Assembly: GCA_014802335.1 (NCBI GenBank)
Contig: JAAVCL010000027.1
Coordinates: 1 to 64,000, forward strand
DNA: 64,000 nt
Direction: 5' to 3'
Source: Bacteroides sp.
GTDB lineage: Bacteria > Bacteroidota > Bacteroidia > Bacteroidales > Muribaculaceae
The notes beneath the pieces are model-generated. The model was not told the DNA's origin. It saw nothing but the letters and a program-made list of their open reading frames with translations, and did not search any database. Position 1 is the first letter of the stretch; every line of letters starts with the position of its first letter. Both the position numbers and the translations under genes were made by a program. Positions 26,480 through 37,210 of this stretch are shown piece by piece.

Positions 26480-28237
26480 TCAGAGAGCCAGCATTTCGTT
26501 TTGTGCCGCAAGGTCGTCGAGGTATCTTGCCCGATCTTCTTCAATCATGCGGTCGAACTCCAACGAGTAATCTGCAATTACCTCAGGATTGCGTCGCCAG
26601 TTTTCTCCAAAACGGGCACCTATCCATTTGCGCTCCAGTTCTGCATACTTATCAAAAGCTTCACTGAATCTTCGTTCCATTTCTTCTATGGTTGCTGATT
26701 CCATAACAGATTGTAAATCAGAACGAGTCATTGGTAAACCTGCAATGTCAACCCATTCCTCAGCTTTGGCGCCTTCATCTTTCTTAGGAAAGCCCAAATC
26801 GCCGATTCTAATCGACAGATATTTATATATTGCCAATTGATACATGTGTCTTGAGCGTTCCAATGATGCACGTGTGAATTTCATTCCGCGGTATCGAAGG
26901 TAGCGGTCGTCATCGGCCTGCCGAGTCAACAGATGATCAATTACATCAATCGCCGTAAGCATATTTTCAACAGTTAGCGGGCTGAGAACGTCAAATATTA
27001 TTCTATCGTGCAGAGGAAGTTTACGTTTCAATCTCCGGTCGCGGGTGGGCCATTTCTGTTCATCACGAAGCAGTCCGCAACTGCGCAGCATTACTCCCGG
27101 CACCACAACCGTAGCCCCTTTCTCATCACCGAAAAGATAACTGAATGGGAATTGAGAAGAGTCGGGATGTGTCTTATGTTGCCCCATTAAAAGAGAAAAA
27201 GCTCCGATTTTAGCACCCAACATCAGATAGGAGTCAGAACTTGTCTTAACTCCTCGTTCCAGTATTCCCCAATGCACGGGTCCTAATTTATACATGTGGT
27301 TGCTCTGGTTTGTGCCGCTGCCTGCATTCATGAAAGAGGTCTGGCACCCTATGAGCAGTGATGATTTATGCATGCTTACAGTATATGGCCCGGCAAAAAG
27401 GGCGCACGCCTCGCCGTTTTCCATCGAGCAGTTTGCAAAAAACAAAGAGTCGTGTGCTGTAAATCCGTTTGACAGCATTGAGCCTTGCCCCACATAGCAA
27501 TTGCGCAGAATCACCCCGGCATCCACAGATCCATCTTCAATGATAAAGTTTTCGGCATCGACTCCACTTCCCACAAAAGTAAAACTGCGTCCCGCAGCGG
27601 TATTGTTTACAATTGAACCGTTGCGAAGATTACGGGCACCAATTATGCGGACGTCGGGATCAATACTTACATTAACGATAGAACCGCATCCCTCCACCAA
27701 AGAGCCGGCACCAATGCGATGAAGCGGCGCGCGTTTCTCTATCTTCTGTTCAACCAGCGGTTTAAGGTGTCTTTCGTTCCATTTGGGCGCACGGGCCATC
27801 AGCAATGCCAACTGCGCACTGAGCCCCGGGAAAATGGTTACGGGGCGTGAACCGGTTTCGTCAAGAACCGATACTTCCGTGCCTACTCCGCACAGAGCCT
27901 CAGGCTCAAAATCAATCTTGCCGGTATTGATTATTTTTGCTCCCGGCTCAATAAGACAATTGCGGATATGAGATCCTATATTTCTGATTACAGCATTGTC
28001 TCCGACAACACAATTTTCCAATCGTGCATTTTCAATCCGGCTCCCTTCCGAGCTGTCAAGACGACCAACTGAAACAGCCCCGACAAACTCAACATTTCGG
28101 ATATTGTTAAGATCGGTTGCATCGCACAGGCGTATGGCACTCCAATCCTGTGAGTGGCATCCGTTATTTTCAAGTTTTCTACGCTCCCACCATTCCAACG
28201 GACGGCGTTTCGTAGATTTTTCGTTCAGGTTTTCCAT
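26480..28237 (-). CDS. DUF4954 family protein (left-handed beta-helix-like acyltransferase fold)
   Basis: 585 aa; many hexapeptide-like repeats (IRNIGSHIRNCLIEPGAKIINTG). Confidence 0.8.
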   Translation of the reverse strand: MENLNEKSTKRRPLEWWERRKLENNGCHSQDWSAIRLCDATDLNNIRNVEFVGAVSVGRLDSSEGSRIENARLENCVVGDNAVIRNIGSHIRNCLIEPGAKIINTGKIDFEPEALCGVGTEVSVLDETGSRPVTIFPGLSAQLALLMARAPKWNERHLKPLVEQKIEKRAPLHRIGAGSLVEGCGSIVNVSIDPDVRIIGARNLRNGSIVNNTAAGRSFTFVGSGVDAENFIIEDGSVDAGVILRNCYVGQGSMLSNGFTAHDSLFFANCSMENGEACALFAGPYTVSMHKSSLLIGCQTSFMNAGSGTNQSNHMYKLGPVHWGILERGVKTSSDSYLMLGAKIGAFSLLMGQHKTHPDSSQFPFSYLFGDEKGATVVVPGVMLRSCGLLRDEQKWPTRDRRLKRKLPLHDRIIFDVLSPLTVENMLTAIDVIDHLLTRQADDDRYLRYRGMKFTRASLERSRHMYQLAIYKYLSIRIGDLGFPKKDEGAKAEEWVDIAGLPMTRSDLQSVMESATIEEMERRFSEAFDKYAELERKWIGARFGENWRRNPEVIADYSLEFDRMIEEDRARYLDDLAAQNEMLAL

Positions 28238-28265
28238 AATGTTCCCTTATTCCATCTTATTTTTC

Positions 28266-29534
28266 TTAATTTTCTATGATCTCACTTTCTATGTCGGCGT
28301 CTTCTATCTCCGGACCTCCGTCTTCATCATATTTCTGATAAAGAAAGTCATTATAAGGAAAGCGCATGGTGTGAATCTCTTTTGCCTTCTGATAGAGCAA
28401 GTCCTTAAGTTCATCAATATTTATTTTTTCTTTTGCCGAGATAAAGACGCAATTATTATCCATACGGCTCATCCAGGTGTTTCTGAAATCATCGAGCGAT
28501 AAATTTTCCCTCTTCAACGGTGTAAGGTCGTCTGCATCTTTGGGTGTATAGGTGAAGGCATCTATTTTATTGAATACCATTATCATCGGCTTGTCGGAGG
28601 CTCCGCACACATCTGCGAGAGTCTTGTTTACCACTTCGATTTGCTCTTCGAAGTTCGGATGGCTCACATCAACCACATGCACCAAAATGTCGGCTTCCCT
28701 AACCTCGTCGAGAGTTGATTTAAACGAATCCACAAGGTGGGACGGAAGCTTACGGATAAACCCGACGGTATCAGAAAGTAAGAAAGGAAGATTTTCTATA
28801 ACCACCTTTCGGACAGTGGTGTCGAGCGTTGCAAATAATTTATTTTCTGCAAAAACGTCGCTTTTGCTAAGTAAATTCATCAACGTTGATTTACCCACAT
28901 TCGTGTAGCCCACAAGAGCCACACGTGTAAGCTTACCTCTATTTTTACGCTGCACAACTTTCTGCTTGTCGATAGCCACGAGTTCATCTTTGAGTCGTGA
29001 GATTTTATCAAGGATTATACGACGGTCTGTTTCAATCTGAGTTTCACCGGGTCCGCGCATACCGATACCTCCCCGTTGCCTTTCAAGGTGAGTCCACATT
29101 CGGGTGAGTCGGGGAAGCAGATATTGATATTGGGCAAGTTCAACTTGGGTGCGTGCAGTGGCGGTCTGGGCGCGCTTGGCAAAAATATCAAGGATAAGAC
29201 TGGTACGGTCAAGAATCTTTACTTTCAATTCTTTTTCAATATTGGCAACCTGCTTTGAAGTAAGTTCGTCATCAAATATTACAAGTCCGATTTCATTCTC
29301 CTCCACATAATCGCGAATTTCTTCGAGTTTGCCTGTGCCAACGTATGTGCGCGGATTGGGATAATCCAGTTTCTGGGTGAAGCGTGCCACCGGTTCGGCT
29401 CCGGCGGTTTCGGCAAGAAATGCGAGTTCTTCAAGATATTCGGAGGTCTTTGTTTCACTTTGCAGGCGTGTGGACAAACCCACAAGCACTGTTTTTTCGT
29501 TTTGCTCTTTGTTAATTATATTGTCTTCTATCAT
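28266..29534 (-). CDS. hflX: GTPase HflX
   Basis: MRGPGETQIETDRR; VALVGYTNVGKSTLMNLL; SDTVGFIRKLPSHLVDSFKSTL. Confidence 0.95.
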   Translation of the reverse strand: MIEDNIINKEQNEKTVLVGLSTRLQSETKTSEYLEELAFLAETAGAEPVARFTQKLDYPNPRTYVGTGKLEEIRDYVEENEIGLVIFDDELTSKQVANIEKELKVKILDRTSLILDIFAKRAQTATARTQVELAQYQYLLPRLTRMWTHLERQRGGIGMRGPGETQIETDRRIILDKISRLKDELVAIDKQKVVQRKNRGKLTRVALVGYTNVGKSTLMNLLSKSDVFAENKLFATLDTTVRKVVIENLPFLLSDTVGFIRKLPSHLVDSFKSTLDEVREADILVHVVDVSHPNFEEQIEVVNKTLADVCGASDKPMIMVFNKIDAFTYTPKDADDLTPLKRENLSLDDFRNTWMSRMDNNCVFISAKEKINIDELKDLLYQKAKEIHTMRFPYNDFLYQKYDEDGGPEIEDADIESEIIEN

Positions 29535-29579
29535 AATTCAATACTTTAACTTCGCGGAGAAGAATGGCGGTTATACATG

Positions 29580-29607
29580 AAATGGGAACGCATGCGCTCC
29601 CATTTCT
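29580..29607 (-). terminator. Terminator downstream of the OmpH-like gene
   Basis: gaaatgggaacgcatgcgctcccatttc. Confidence 0.55.
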
Positions 29608-29628
29608 AAAACAATCTTGAACGGATTT

Positions 29629-30231
29629 TTATTTTTTTACTTTGTTATAACGTGCATTGAGACCTTCCACAACCTCATCTGTTATGTCAAGAGCCGGATT
29701 GATATAGAGAGTGGCTGCCTTGAAGAAGATTGCGTCATAACCGCGCGTCTTGTTGTAAGACTCAATGAAAGCATTTATTGAGTCATTTATTGTCTTTTGG
29801 GCTTGTTCTGCGGCTTGAGCAAGGTTGCCCTGAAGATTCTGCATGCTGCGTTGAGCTTCAGTTTGCATATTTGCCATCTTCCGCTCATCACTTTTGTAGG
29901 ATTCTTCGGTCATATAACCGTTGTTCTGCATCTTGTTTTGAACAGTGGCTGCAAAATTTTTAATTTTGTTTTCGTGCTGCTTCATCTGGCTCTCGGCATT
30001 ATTCTGCATGCGAAGCATTTCTTCATTATAATCTTTTGCCAGATTGTAGCGGCTCAGAACTGTGTCGAGATCTACATAGCGATAATTCGGAAGAGTGGCT
30101 GTTGTCTTTTCTGACTTGGCTTTGGGGGCTTCCTTTTTCTCTGTTTTGTTGTCAATGCCGCAAGAACTGATTGCTGAACTTGCTGCGAGCAGAAGGGCTA
30201 TGCCGGCGACACTTACGTAAGATCTTTTCAT
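29629..30231 (-). CDS. OmpH/Skp-family periplasmic chaperone-like lipoprotein
   Basis: SSCG lipobox, YRYVDLDTVLSRYNLAKDYNEEMLRMQNNAESQMKQHENKIKNFA coiled coil. Confidence 0.75.
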   Translation of the reverse strand: MKRSYVSVAGIALLLAASSAISSCGIDNKTEKKEAPKAKSEKTTATLPNYRYVDLDTVLSRYNLAKDYNEEMLRMQNNAESQMKQHENKIKNFAATVQNKMQNNGYMTEESYKSDERKMANMQTEAQRSMQNLQGNLAQAAEQAQKTINDSINAFIESYNKTRGYDAIFFKAATLYINPALDITDEVVEGLNARYNKVKK

Positions 30232-30654
30232 TTTATGATGTTATGTTTTTTCAGTTTTTTGGGCGTTTGGGAGCATGTTGGCAGTGATGACGGCCTTCTC
30301 CACGTTTGCCTCCCAGACAAACATAAAGCAAAAGTAATGATAATCCTAAAATTATCGTAACTAAGAGCGTTAATTTCACTTTTTTTAATATTTAACCTGT
30401 TTATTTTGACTTTGAAGTCATTTTAACAACTTGGTTAAGCTTGTCTGATTTATCCAGCTATGCAACCGAGTTACAAATTTAATGATTTTTTTTACATTTG
30501 ATATAGTTTTCTGCGAATAATTTGTTAATTTTGAGGAATCACCACCCGCAGTTAAATCCTTATTTTCTTTAAAAGAGGAAATTTTTGTATTTATGAGGAT
30601 GGTTCGGAGATTGTGGATAATGATGCTAATGTATTATATCTTAAAATTTTAAAT

Positions 30655-32112
30655 ATGGAAGTAAAAGACCTTAAGCCAGAATTGATCTGGAAATGCTTTG
30701 ATGAAGTAACCAAAGTGCCTCGTCCATCGTGCCATGAGGAACAGATCCGTGAGTTTTTACTTAAATTTGCGGCCGACCATAACATTGAAGCCAAAACTGA
30801 TAAAGTTGGCAATGTTGTGATGAAGCGTCCTGCAACTCCCGGTTATGAGAATGCTCCGGTTGTTGTGCTTCAAGCTCACATGGATATGGTGGCAGAGAAG
30901 AATAATGACGTTAAACATGATTTCTTGAAAGATCCCATCGAAACCTATGTTGACGGCGATTGGGTGAAGGCTCGCGGCACAACACTGGGTGCTGATAACG
31001 GCATTGGCGTGGCTGCTGCTATGGCTGCTATGATTGATCCTGAGCTGGTTCATGGTCCTCTCGAAGCTCTTTATACTATAAATGAAGAAATTGGTCTTGA
31101 AGGTGCTGAAAATCTCGGCAAGGATATGATCACCGGTTCCATTCTTATAAATATGGACTCTGAAGACGATGGTGAAATTTTCGTGGGTTGCGCCGGCGGA
31201 ATTGACACTACAGCCGATTTTACATATCATCGCAGTTTCACGCCCGAGAATTTTGTTTACATGCGTGTCTCGGTAAGCGGTCTTCTTGGCGGCCACTCCG
31301 GTTCTGATATACATCTGGGGCGTGCCAACGCAAACAAAGTGATTGCTCGTTTCATTTGGGAATGTTCTCAGAAATGGGATATTACAGTTTGTGAAATTGA
31401 AGGTGGCAACCTCAGAAATGCAATTCCGCGTGAAGCCCATGCAGTGTTCGGGGTGCATAGCGATCATCATGAAGAACTTAAACGCTATCTGAAAAAATAT
31501 CACGCTGAAATTCTTAATGAGTACGAGGGTATCGAGCCTTCGATGTCGCTGAATGTGGAAAGCTGTGAACGTCCGCAGTATTGCATCGACTCCACAACAT
31601 CTATCGCGCTGATTCGCGCCATTTACTCAGCTCCTCACGGTGTCTTCTCAATGAGCCATGATATTGAAGGCCTGGTGGAAACTTCCACTAACCTCGCTGC
31701 AGTAAAAATGATTGATGATAATATCGTTCGCATCACCACTTCACAGCGTTCTTCGGTTGAAAGCCGTAAGAACGATATCGCAGGCCAGGTTGAGGCTCAC
31801 TTCCAGCTCGCCGGTGCGAAAGTGACACACAGTGACGGCTATCCCGGTTGGGCTCCTAATATGAAGTCGCCGATCATGAAGATCTCTGCCGATGCTTATG
31901 AAGAATTATTCGGTGTGCGTCCTGCTATAAAAGCCATCCATGCAGGTCTCGAATGTGGTTTGTTCCTTACAAAGCATCCTAATCTCGACATGGTAAGCTT
32001 TGGTCCTACTATGACCGGAGTTCACTCACCTGATGAAAAATTGCTTATTCCTACAGTCGAGAAGTTCTGGAAGCACCTCTCCCGTACTCTTGAAAAAGTG
32101 GCGAAGTCATGA
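30655..32112 (+). CDS. pepD: Aminoacyl-histidine dipeptidase (M20 family), copy 1
   Basis: VVLQAHMDMVAEKNNDVKHDF; TTLGADNGIGVAAAMAA; start taken as ATG 30655. Confidence 0.93.
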   Translation: MEVKDLKPELIWKCFDEVTKVPRPSCHEEQIREFLLKFAADHNIEAKTDKVGNVVMKRPATPGYENAPVVVLQAHMDMVAEKNNDVKHDFLKDPIETYVDGDWVKARGTTLGADNGIGVAAAMAAMIDPELVHGPLEALYTINEEIGLEGAENLGKDMITGSILINMDSEDDGEIFVGCAGGIDTTADFTYHRSFTPENFVYMRVSVSGLLGGHSGSDIHLGRANANKVIARFIWECSQKWDITVCEIEGGNLRNAIPREAHAVFGVHSDHHEELKRYLKKYHAEILNEYEGIEPSMSLNVESCERPQYCIDSTTSIALIRAIYSAPHGVFSMSHDIEGLVETSTNLAAVKMIDDNIVRITTSQRSSVESRKNDIAGQVEAHFQLAGAKVTHSDGYPGWAPNMKSPIMKISADAYEELFGVRPAIKAIHAGLECGLFLTKHPNLDMVSFGPTMTGVHSPDEKLLIPTVEKFWKHLSRTLEKVAKS

Positions 32113-32954
32113 AATTTTCCGCAATCTTGCTCCTGCCCGCTATGATGTGGGCAGGGGTTGCTTGCGGTCAAGGAGAGACTGTAGAAACTGTTAAAACAGT
32201 TGATGAAAATTCATTATCTGTTGTTGATGCCGCTAATCACCCTGAGGAATCGGTTTTAACAGAGAGTGAGGCGGCCGAATTGGTGGGAGTTGTGCTTAAT
32301 TCACCGAAAGTAGCTCCCGAAAAAGTAAAGTCTGAGTCTTTTGAAGGATTTGCCCAACGACCGGCCGATGATGAAAAAACAAGGTATTCATCACTTTCTG
32401 AGGCCGATTATAAGCTTGTGGCTAAAGAACTTGGCGTGGAGGTTGCGGCAATTAAGGCTGTGGTTGAAATTGAAGCGGGGAAATCTTTGCATGGTTTCTA
32501 TGCTCCCGGCGTCCCGGTCATTAACTTTGATGCCTCTATGTATCGCACATACGCTTCCAAAGTCTCTGACAAATCAGGTTTCAAAAATATGAAAGTCCCT
32601 GACGGCCTTTCCGGGGTGGCCCTAAAAGAGTGGACCCAGCTTGTAAATGCTTGTAAAAAGAATGGACAAGGGGGCCTTATGGGTACATTTTGGGGAATGT
32701 TTCAGATCGGAGGCTTTAATTACAAGCAATGCGGGTGTTCTTCCGTAACAGAGTTTGTTAAGCTCATGTCTGATTCGGAGTTCGCGCAACTTGAGCTTTT
32801 TGCGAAATTTATTTCAAATTCCGGAATGGTTAAAGACCTGCGCAGCAAAAACTGGGCCGCTTTTGCAAGGAAATATAACGGCACAAGCTATGCTCGACGT
32901 GGTTATCACACCCGTATGGCGGCAGCCTACAGCAGATATAAATCAAAAAAATGA
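32109..32954 (+). CDS. Exported N-acetylmuramidase-like (DUF3380-type) protein
   Basis: N-terminal signal sequence; AAIKAVVEIEAGKSLHGFYAPGVPVINFDASMY; GLMGTFWGMFQIGGFNYKQCGC. Confidence 0.75.
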   Translation: MKFSAILLLPAMMWAGVACGQGETVETVKTVDENSLSVVDAANHPEESVLTESEAAELVGVVLNSPKVAPEKVKSESFEGFAQRPADDEKTRYSSLSEADYKLVAKELGVEVAAIKAVVEIEAGKSLHGFYAPGVPVINFDASMYRTYASKVSDKSGFKNMKVPDGLSGVALKEWTQLVNACKKNGQGGLMGTFWGMFQIGGFNYKQCGCSSVTEFVKLMSDSEFAQLELFAKFISNSGMVKDLRSKNWAAFARKYNGTSYARRGYHTRMAAAYSRYKSKK

Positions 32955-34414
32955 ATACAATGAAAATCACTGATTTAAAGCCAACGCTCGTTTGGAGCAT
33001 CTTTGATGAAATTACAAAAGTTCCCCGTCCCACTCATCATCTTGACAAAATGAAGACCTTTCTCGTGGACTGGGCAAAACGTCATAATGTTGAGGTACAC
33101 ACTGATAAGGTGGGTAACGTAATGATGCGTGTACCGGCCACACCCGGCCATGAAAATGCTCCCGGCGTAATTTTGCAAGGACATCAGGACATGGTGGCAG
33201 AAAAACGCCCCGATGTTAACCATGATTTTTACAATGATCCCATTGAGACAATTGTGGATGGCGAGTGGGTGCGCGCAAACGGTACAACCCTTGGAGCCGA
33301 CAACGGTATGGGTTGTGCGGCAGCGATGGCGGCTTTAATAGATCCTGACATTGTGCATGGACCGCTTGAAGCATTACTTACTGTTGATGAAGAGCAAGGT
33401 TTGATCGGAGCAAACGGACTCGAACCCGGTTTTGTTACAGGAACAATACTTCTGAATCTGGATTCGGAGGAAATGGGGTCGCTGGTTATTGGTTGTGCCG
33501 GTGGAAAGGTGACAAATATTTCTATTCCGCTGACAATGCAGCCTGCTCCCGACGGAGTGTTCTTTGAAGTTGTACTTACCGGACTCAAAGGTGGACACTC
33601 AGGTATGGAAATAAATCTCGGACGCGCGAACGCCAATCAGCAGCTTGCACGTTTCCTTTGGGAAGCAGACCGTAGAACTCCTCTTGAATTGTCGTTCATT
33701 GAAGGTGGTGGTCTTGCAAATGCAATTCCTCGGGATGCTAAAGCTGTGGTATGCGTGGCTCGTGAAGATGCAGAAGCTTTTGCACAGTTTGCATCAGATT
33801 TTTATAAAACTATCCACGCTGAATTCAATGCAGCCGAAAATCCTGATTTCAAGTTTGAAGTGAAGGCGTGTGAACCTCGCAAGGAAATTATTGAGTCGCA
33901 GCTTGCTCACAATATAATTGCGTCGATATTCGCATGTCCTAACGGTGTTCAGCGCATGTCGGATGCTATACCCGGTTTGGTTGAAACTTCCGATAATTTA
34001 GCTTCGGTAAACATTCTTGAAAACAAAACCATGCAGATCGTTGTGCATCAACGCTCTTCAATAGATTCAAGACGTGATGAAATTGCCGACAGGATTTCTG
34101 CACTATTTGAAATGATTGGTGCCGAAGTAACTTTCGATGATGCATACGTAGGTTGGGAACCGAACACCGAATCAAAAGTGCTGAAAGTTGCCGAAGAAAG
34201 TTATCATAAACTTTTCGGTAAATATCCTAAGGTAGAAGCACTTCATGCCGGATTGGAGTGTGGACTCTTCTTGGAAAAAATGCCCAACCTTGACATGGTT
34301 AGCTTTGGCCCGACACTGAAAGATATTCACTCTCCGGGTGAAAAAGCAAATATAGAAAGTGTGAAAGAGTTCTATGAACTTCTTGCTGAAATCTTAAAGA
34401 AACTTGCCGAATAA
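32951..34414 (+). CDS. pepD: Aminoacyl-histidine dipeptidase (M20 family), copy 2
   Basis: VILQGHQDMVAEKRPDVNHDF; TTLGADNGMGCAAAMAA; clear paralog of 30655-32112. Confidence 0.93.
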   Translation: MNTMKITDLKPTLVWSIFDEITKVPRPTHHLDKMKTFLVDWAKRHNVEVHTDKVGNVMMRVPATPGHENAPGVILQGHQDMVAEKRPDVNHDFYNDPIETIVDGEWVRANGTTLGADNGMGCAAAMAALIDPDIVHGPLEALLTVDEEQGLIGANGLEPGFVTGTILLNLDSEEMGSLVIGCAGGKVTNISIPLTMQPAPDGVFFEVVLTGLKGGHSGMEINLGRANANQQLARFLWEADRRTPLELSFIEGGGLANAIPRDAKAVVCVAREDAEAFAQFASDFYKTIHAEFNAAENPDFKFEVKACEPRKEIIESQLAHNIIASIFACPNGVQRMSDAIPGLVETSDNLASVNILENKTMQIVVHQRSSIDSRRDEIADRISALFEMIGAEVTFDDAYVGWEPNTESKVLKVAEESYHKLFGKYPKVEALHAGLECGLFLEKMPNLDMVSFGPTLKDIHSPGEKANIESVKEFYELLAEILKKLAE

Positions 34415-34440
34415 TTTTTAGGCTTTAGGCTTTAGGTGGT

Positions 34441-34517
34441 GTAGGGACGTGATTCTTCACGTCCGGGACGACGCAGGGTAATGGGGTCTGCCCGGACGTG
34501 AAGAATCACGTCCCTAC
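34441..34517. repeat. Long hairpin: perfect 27-bp inverted repeat with 23-nt loop
   Basis: gtagggacgtgattcttcacgtccggg (34441-34467) / cccggacgtgaagaatcacgtccctac (34491-34517); flanked by ctaaagcc-type short repeats. Confidence 0.9.
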
Positions 34518-34913
34518 TGCTTGTGTCGACCACCCAACGCCTAAAGCCCAACACCCAAGGCCTAAAACCTAAAACCTAAAGCCTAACGCCTCCTACCACC
34601 CCATATTTGAACTTTCAACTGACTTTGCGTGAACTTTAAAGCGATATTCAGCATTATAATTTTAAATTGAAGTTATTTAAATTTTTTTAAGAATATCATT
34701 CACTAATTACTCCTTAGAAATTAGCTGTGACTAATTTTCGAGGCTTTATTGAATGGACGTGTAATTGACCTTTAAATCATTTAAATAATTTCTAAAAGTT
34801 CCGGTTATTCCCAATTTCGAGAGAAGTTAATTAAAACCACGCATTGTAATTTAACTAATGACGTGTTGTTATTGGTGTTTAACCTAAATTTATAAAGCTG
34901 TAAAAACTAAAAT

Positions 34914-35564
34914 ATGTTTGACTATATTTCAATAGGCGTATTTATAGACGGAGGCTATTATGCGAAGATTAACAGAGCCTTAAAAGCGCAAGACAGGTCT
35001 ATTATAAGGGTTCGGTCGTTGTTCGAATATATATCCTCCGAACTTGCCATGCAGGAAGGTGTGAATATATCTGACTGTCAAATTACAGAAGCTCATTATT
35101 TTCGCGGGCGTTTCCGAGTTAAGGAAGCATACGACAAACACTTGTTATATAACGAAAGAAAGTTTGAGGATTCACTTATCGAGAACGATGTTGTATTTCA
35201 CTATAAGCATCTTCGCGAAGTTGAGAGAGACGGCACAACTGAAGTGCTGGAAAAGGGTGTTGACGTGTGGTTCGCACTCGAGGCATACGAGTTGGCAACT
35301 TTCCGCCATTTTGATTATGTTGTACTCATCACCGGCGATGCCGACCACCAGATGCTGGTTAGAAAACTGAAGGCTTTAAAGATAAAAACAATTCTTTTGA
35401 CCTGGAATCTTACTGACGTTGACAACACATCAAATATGTTACGAGATGAAGCCGGTCAACACTGGGAATTATCCTTAATCATCGAGAATAATCCTCAGCT
35501 CAAAAAAATGCTTCTCTATAAACTTCGGGAACCGGCATTAACGCCGTTGGGAGATAATTTCTGA
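34914..35564 (+). CDS. NYN domain (PIN-like) putative ribonuclease
   Basis: GVFIDGGYYAKINRAL; KGVDVWFALEAYELATFRHFDYVVLITGDADHQMLVRKLKALKIKTILLTW. Confidence 0.8.
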   Translation: MFDYISIGVFIDGGYYAKINRALKAQDRSIIRVRSLFEYISSELAMQEGVNISDCQITEAHYFRGRFRVKEAYDKHLLYNERKFEDSLIENDVVFHYKHLREVERDGTTEVLEKGVDVWFALEAYELATFRHFDYVVLITGDADHQMLVRKLKALKIKTILLTWNLTDVDNTSNMLRDEAGQHWELSLIIENNPQLKKMLLYKLREPALTPLGDNF

Positions 35565-35854
35565 AATCCGTTGCTTATTAATATAAAGATCTAAGAAAAC
35601 AGCAGGTATAAATAGAGAAATAAACTTTTTCTAAAGTTCGCACCTCTAATTTTATATTTACACCTCTAAGATTATATTTTTAGAATCTGAGTGAAATCAA
35701 TTTATTGAAATGCGTGGTTATCAATGCAGGCTGATTGAAAAATTGAAAGTAACCCAATTAATAATATACTTGTCTTGAAGAAAATAAGATTAGACACAAT
35801 TTCTTGGGTTTTAAAGACAAGTTTAAGGAAACCAATAACTTAAATTAATTTATT

Positions 35855-36388
35855 ATGAAAAAGTCATTCACATTATTAAAAAAGCTGATTGTCGCCTCAT
35901 TCCTTTTAGTTATCGTGGCTGCATGTGGAACCAAACTTCCTACAGATAGCGAAGTGGCTCAGAAGATAGATGCTAAAGAATCTTTATCTGAAGCAGATTA
36001 TACCACAATGATCGATTATTGCGGTAAATATGCCGAGGAAGCACAAAAATATTACGACATCATTAATGCGCAGCCCAATGACTCAACAGCTGAATATATA
36101 AAGGCAGCTGATGATTTGGCAACTCTATATGGAAACTACGCATATCTTGATGCTTTCCGTCAGACTCTTAATAACAGTGAAGTCAGCCAGCTTGGTAAGG
36201 AGAATGAGAAAAAGGTTAATGAGTATGCCAAGTATCAGGCTTTCCCATTGCCCGGTGGCGAGGCTGCAAATCTTCAAAATCCTAACGTTGTCGGTGATAT
36301 AGAAAATATGCCCTCACCATCTGTTTCCGACTCAACAGGGGTTATTTCCGCCGGTGATGGCGAAGCGGTAGATATGCAAGTAAAGTAA
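35855..36388 (+). CDS. Hypothetical lipoprotein
   Basis: 177 aa, signal peptide and lipobox VAACGTK. Confidence 0.7.
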   Translation: MKKSFTLLKKLIVASFLLVIVAACGTKLPTDSEVAQKIDAKESLSEADYTTMIDYCGKYAEEAQKYYDIINAQPNDSTAEYIKAADDLATLYGNYAYLDAFRQTLNNSEVSQLGKENEKKVNEYAKYQAFPLPGGEAANLQNPNVVGDIENMPSPSVSDSTGVISAGDGEAVDMQVK

Positions 36389-36436
36389 TTGGAAATTAAA
36401 AAGAATCTGTATAAATTCAAAACCAATTTGAAATCT

Positions 36437-37210
36437 ATGTTGATTTTAATTGCGGAATCTAAAACTATGACCTCCTGTGACACTCTTGTATCACAGGAGT
36501 CATTTTATAAACATGAACCCCGATTCGAAAAATTTGCAGATCAAATTATTGGATCGTTATCTGATTTAGTCGTGAACTCACTGGCAACCCGAGTGGGAAT
36601 CAGTATCCCTCTTGCCCGTAAATTCCGGCAGATGATATACGAATTTCAAGACAAGGGAGTAGGAGAGAGGGCCATTAATGCCTATACAGGGGTCGTTTTC
36701 AAGTCGCTCGACTTTATGACACTCGATCGGGATGCTCAGGAAAAGTGTTTTCGAGATGTTAAGATAGTGTCTTCGCTTTACGGGTTGCTGAACGCAGATG
36801 ATTATATCAAACCTTATCGAACAGAATTCAAATCGAAAATTTCCCCGGAAGGAAATTCTCTTAACATATTCTATCGCTCGCTCAACACCGAGGCTATATG
36901 CACATTCTTAAAAAATAATTCCATTACAGAAGTGCTCAATCTTTTGCCCGGTGATGCAGAAAAAAGCATTGACTGCAAAGCTATCAGCGAATATGCGAAA
37001 GTATATAAAGCTGATTTTAAACAGATACGCGGAACTGAATACAGAACTCCCGATGCCGGTAAACTTAAACGCCTCCGCGGCGAACTCCTTCGCACTATTA
37101 TGACAGAGCAATTTGAATCAGTAGATCAGCTAAGGTATATAGAAACAACTAATATAATGGCGGTACCCAACGTTGAAAAAAACGATATTATAACATTTAT
37201 CACAGATTAG
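36437..37210 (+). CDS. yaaA: Peroxide stress protein YaaA (UPF0246)
   Basis: MLILIAESKTM; RAINAYTGVVFKSLDF; LYGLLNADDYIKPYRTEF; start at internal ATG 36437. Confidence 0.85.
   Translation: MLILIAESKTMTSCDTLVSQESFYKHEPRFEKFADQIIGSLSDLVVNSLATRVGISIPLARKFRQMIYEFQDKGVGERAINAYTGVVFKSLDFMTLDRDAQEKCFRDVKIVSSLYGLLNADDYIKPYRTEFKSKISPEGNSLNIFYRSLNTEAICTFLKNNSITEVLNLLPGDAEKSIDCKAISEYAKVYKADFKQIRGTEYRTPDAGKLKRLRGELLRTIMTEQFESVDQLRYIETTNIMAVPNVEKNDIITFITD

Noticed and set aside
30613-30654. Upstream start (30613) for the first PepD
   Set aside because: The internal ATG at 30655 gives the start that aligns with the second paralog (M..(V/I)(K/T)DLKP).
34441-34517. Same family as the 196-bp elements
   Set aside because: Different arm sequence and no shared TIR or core; treated as a separate repeat.
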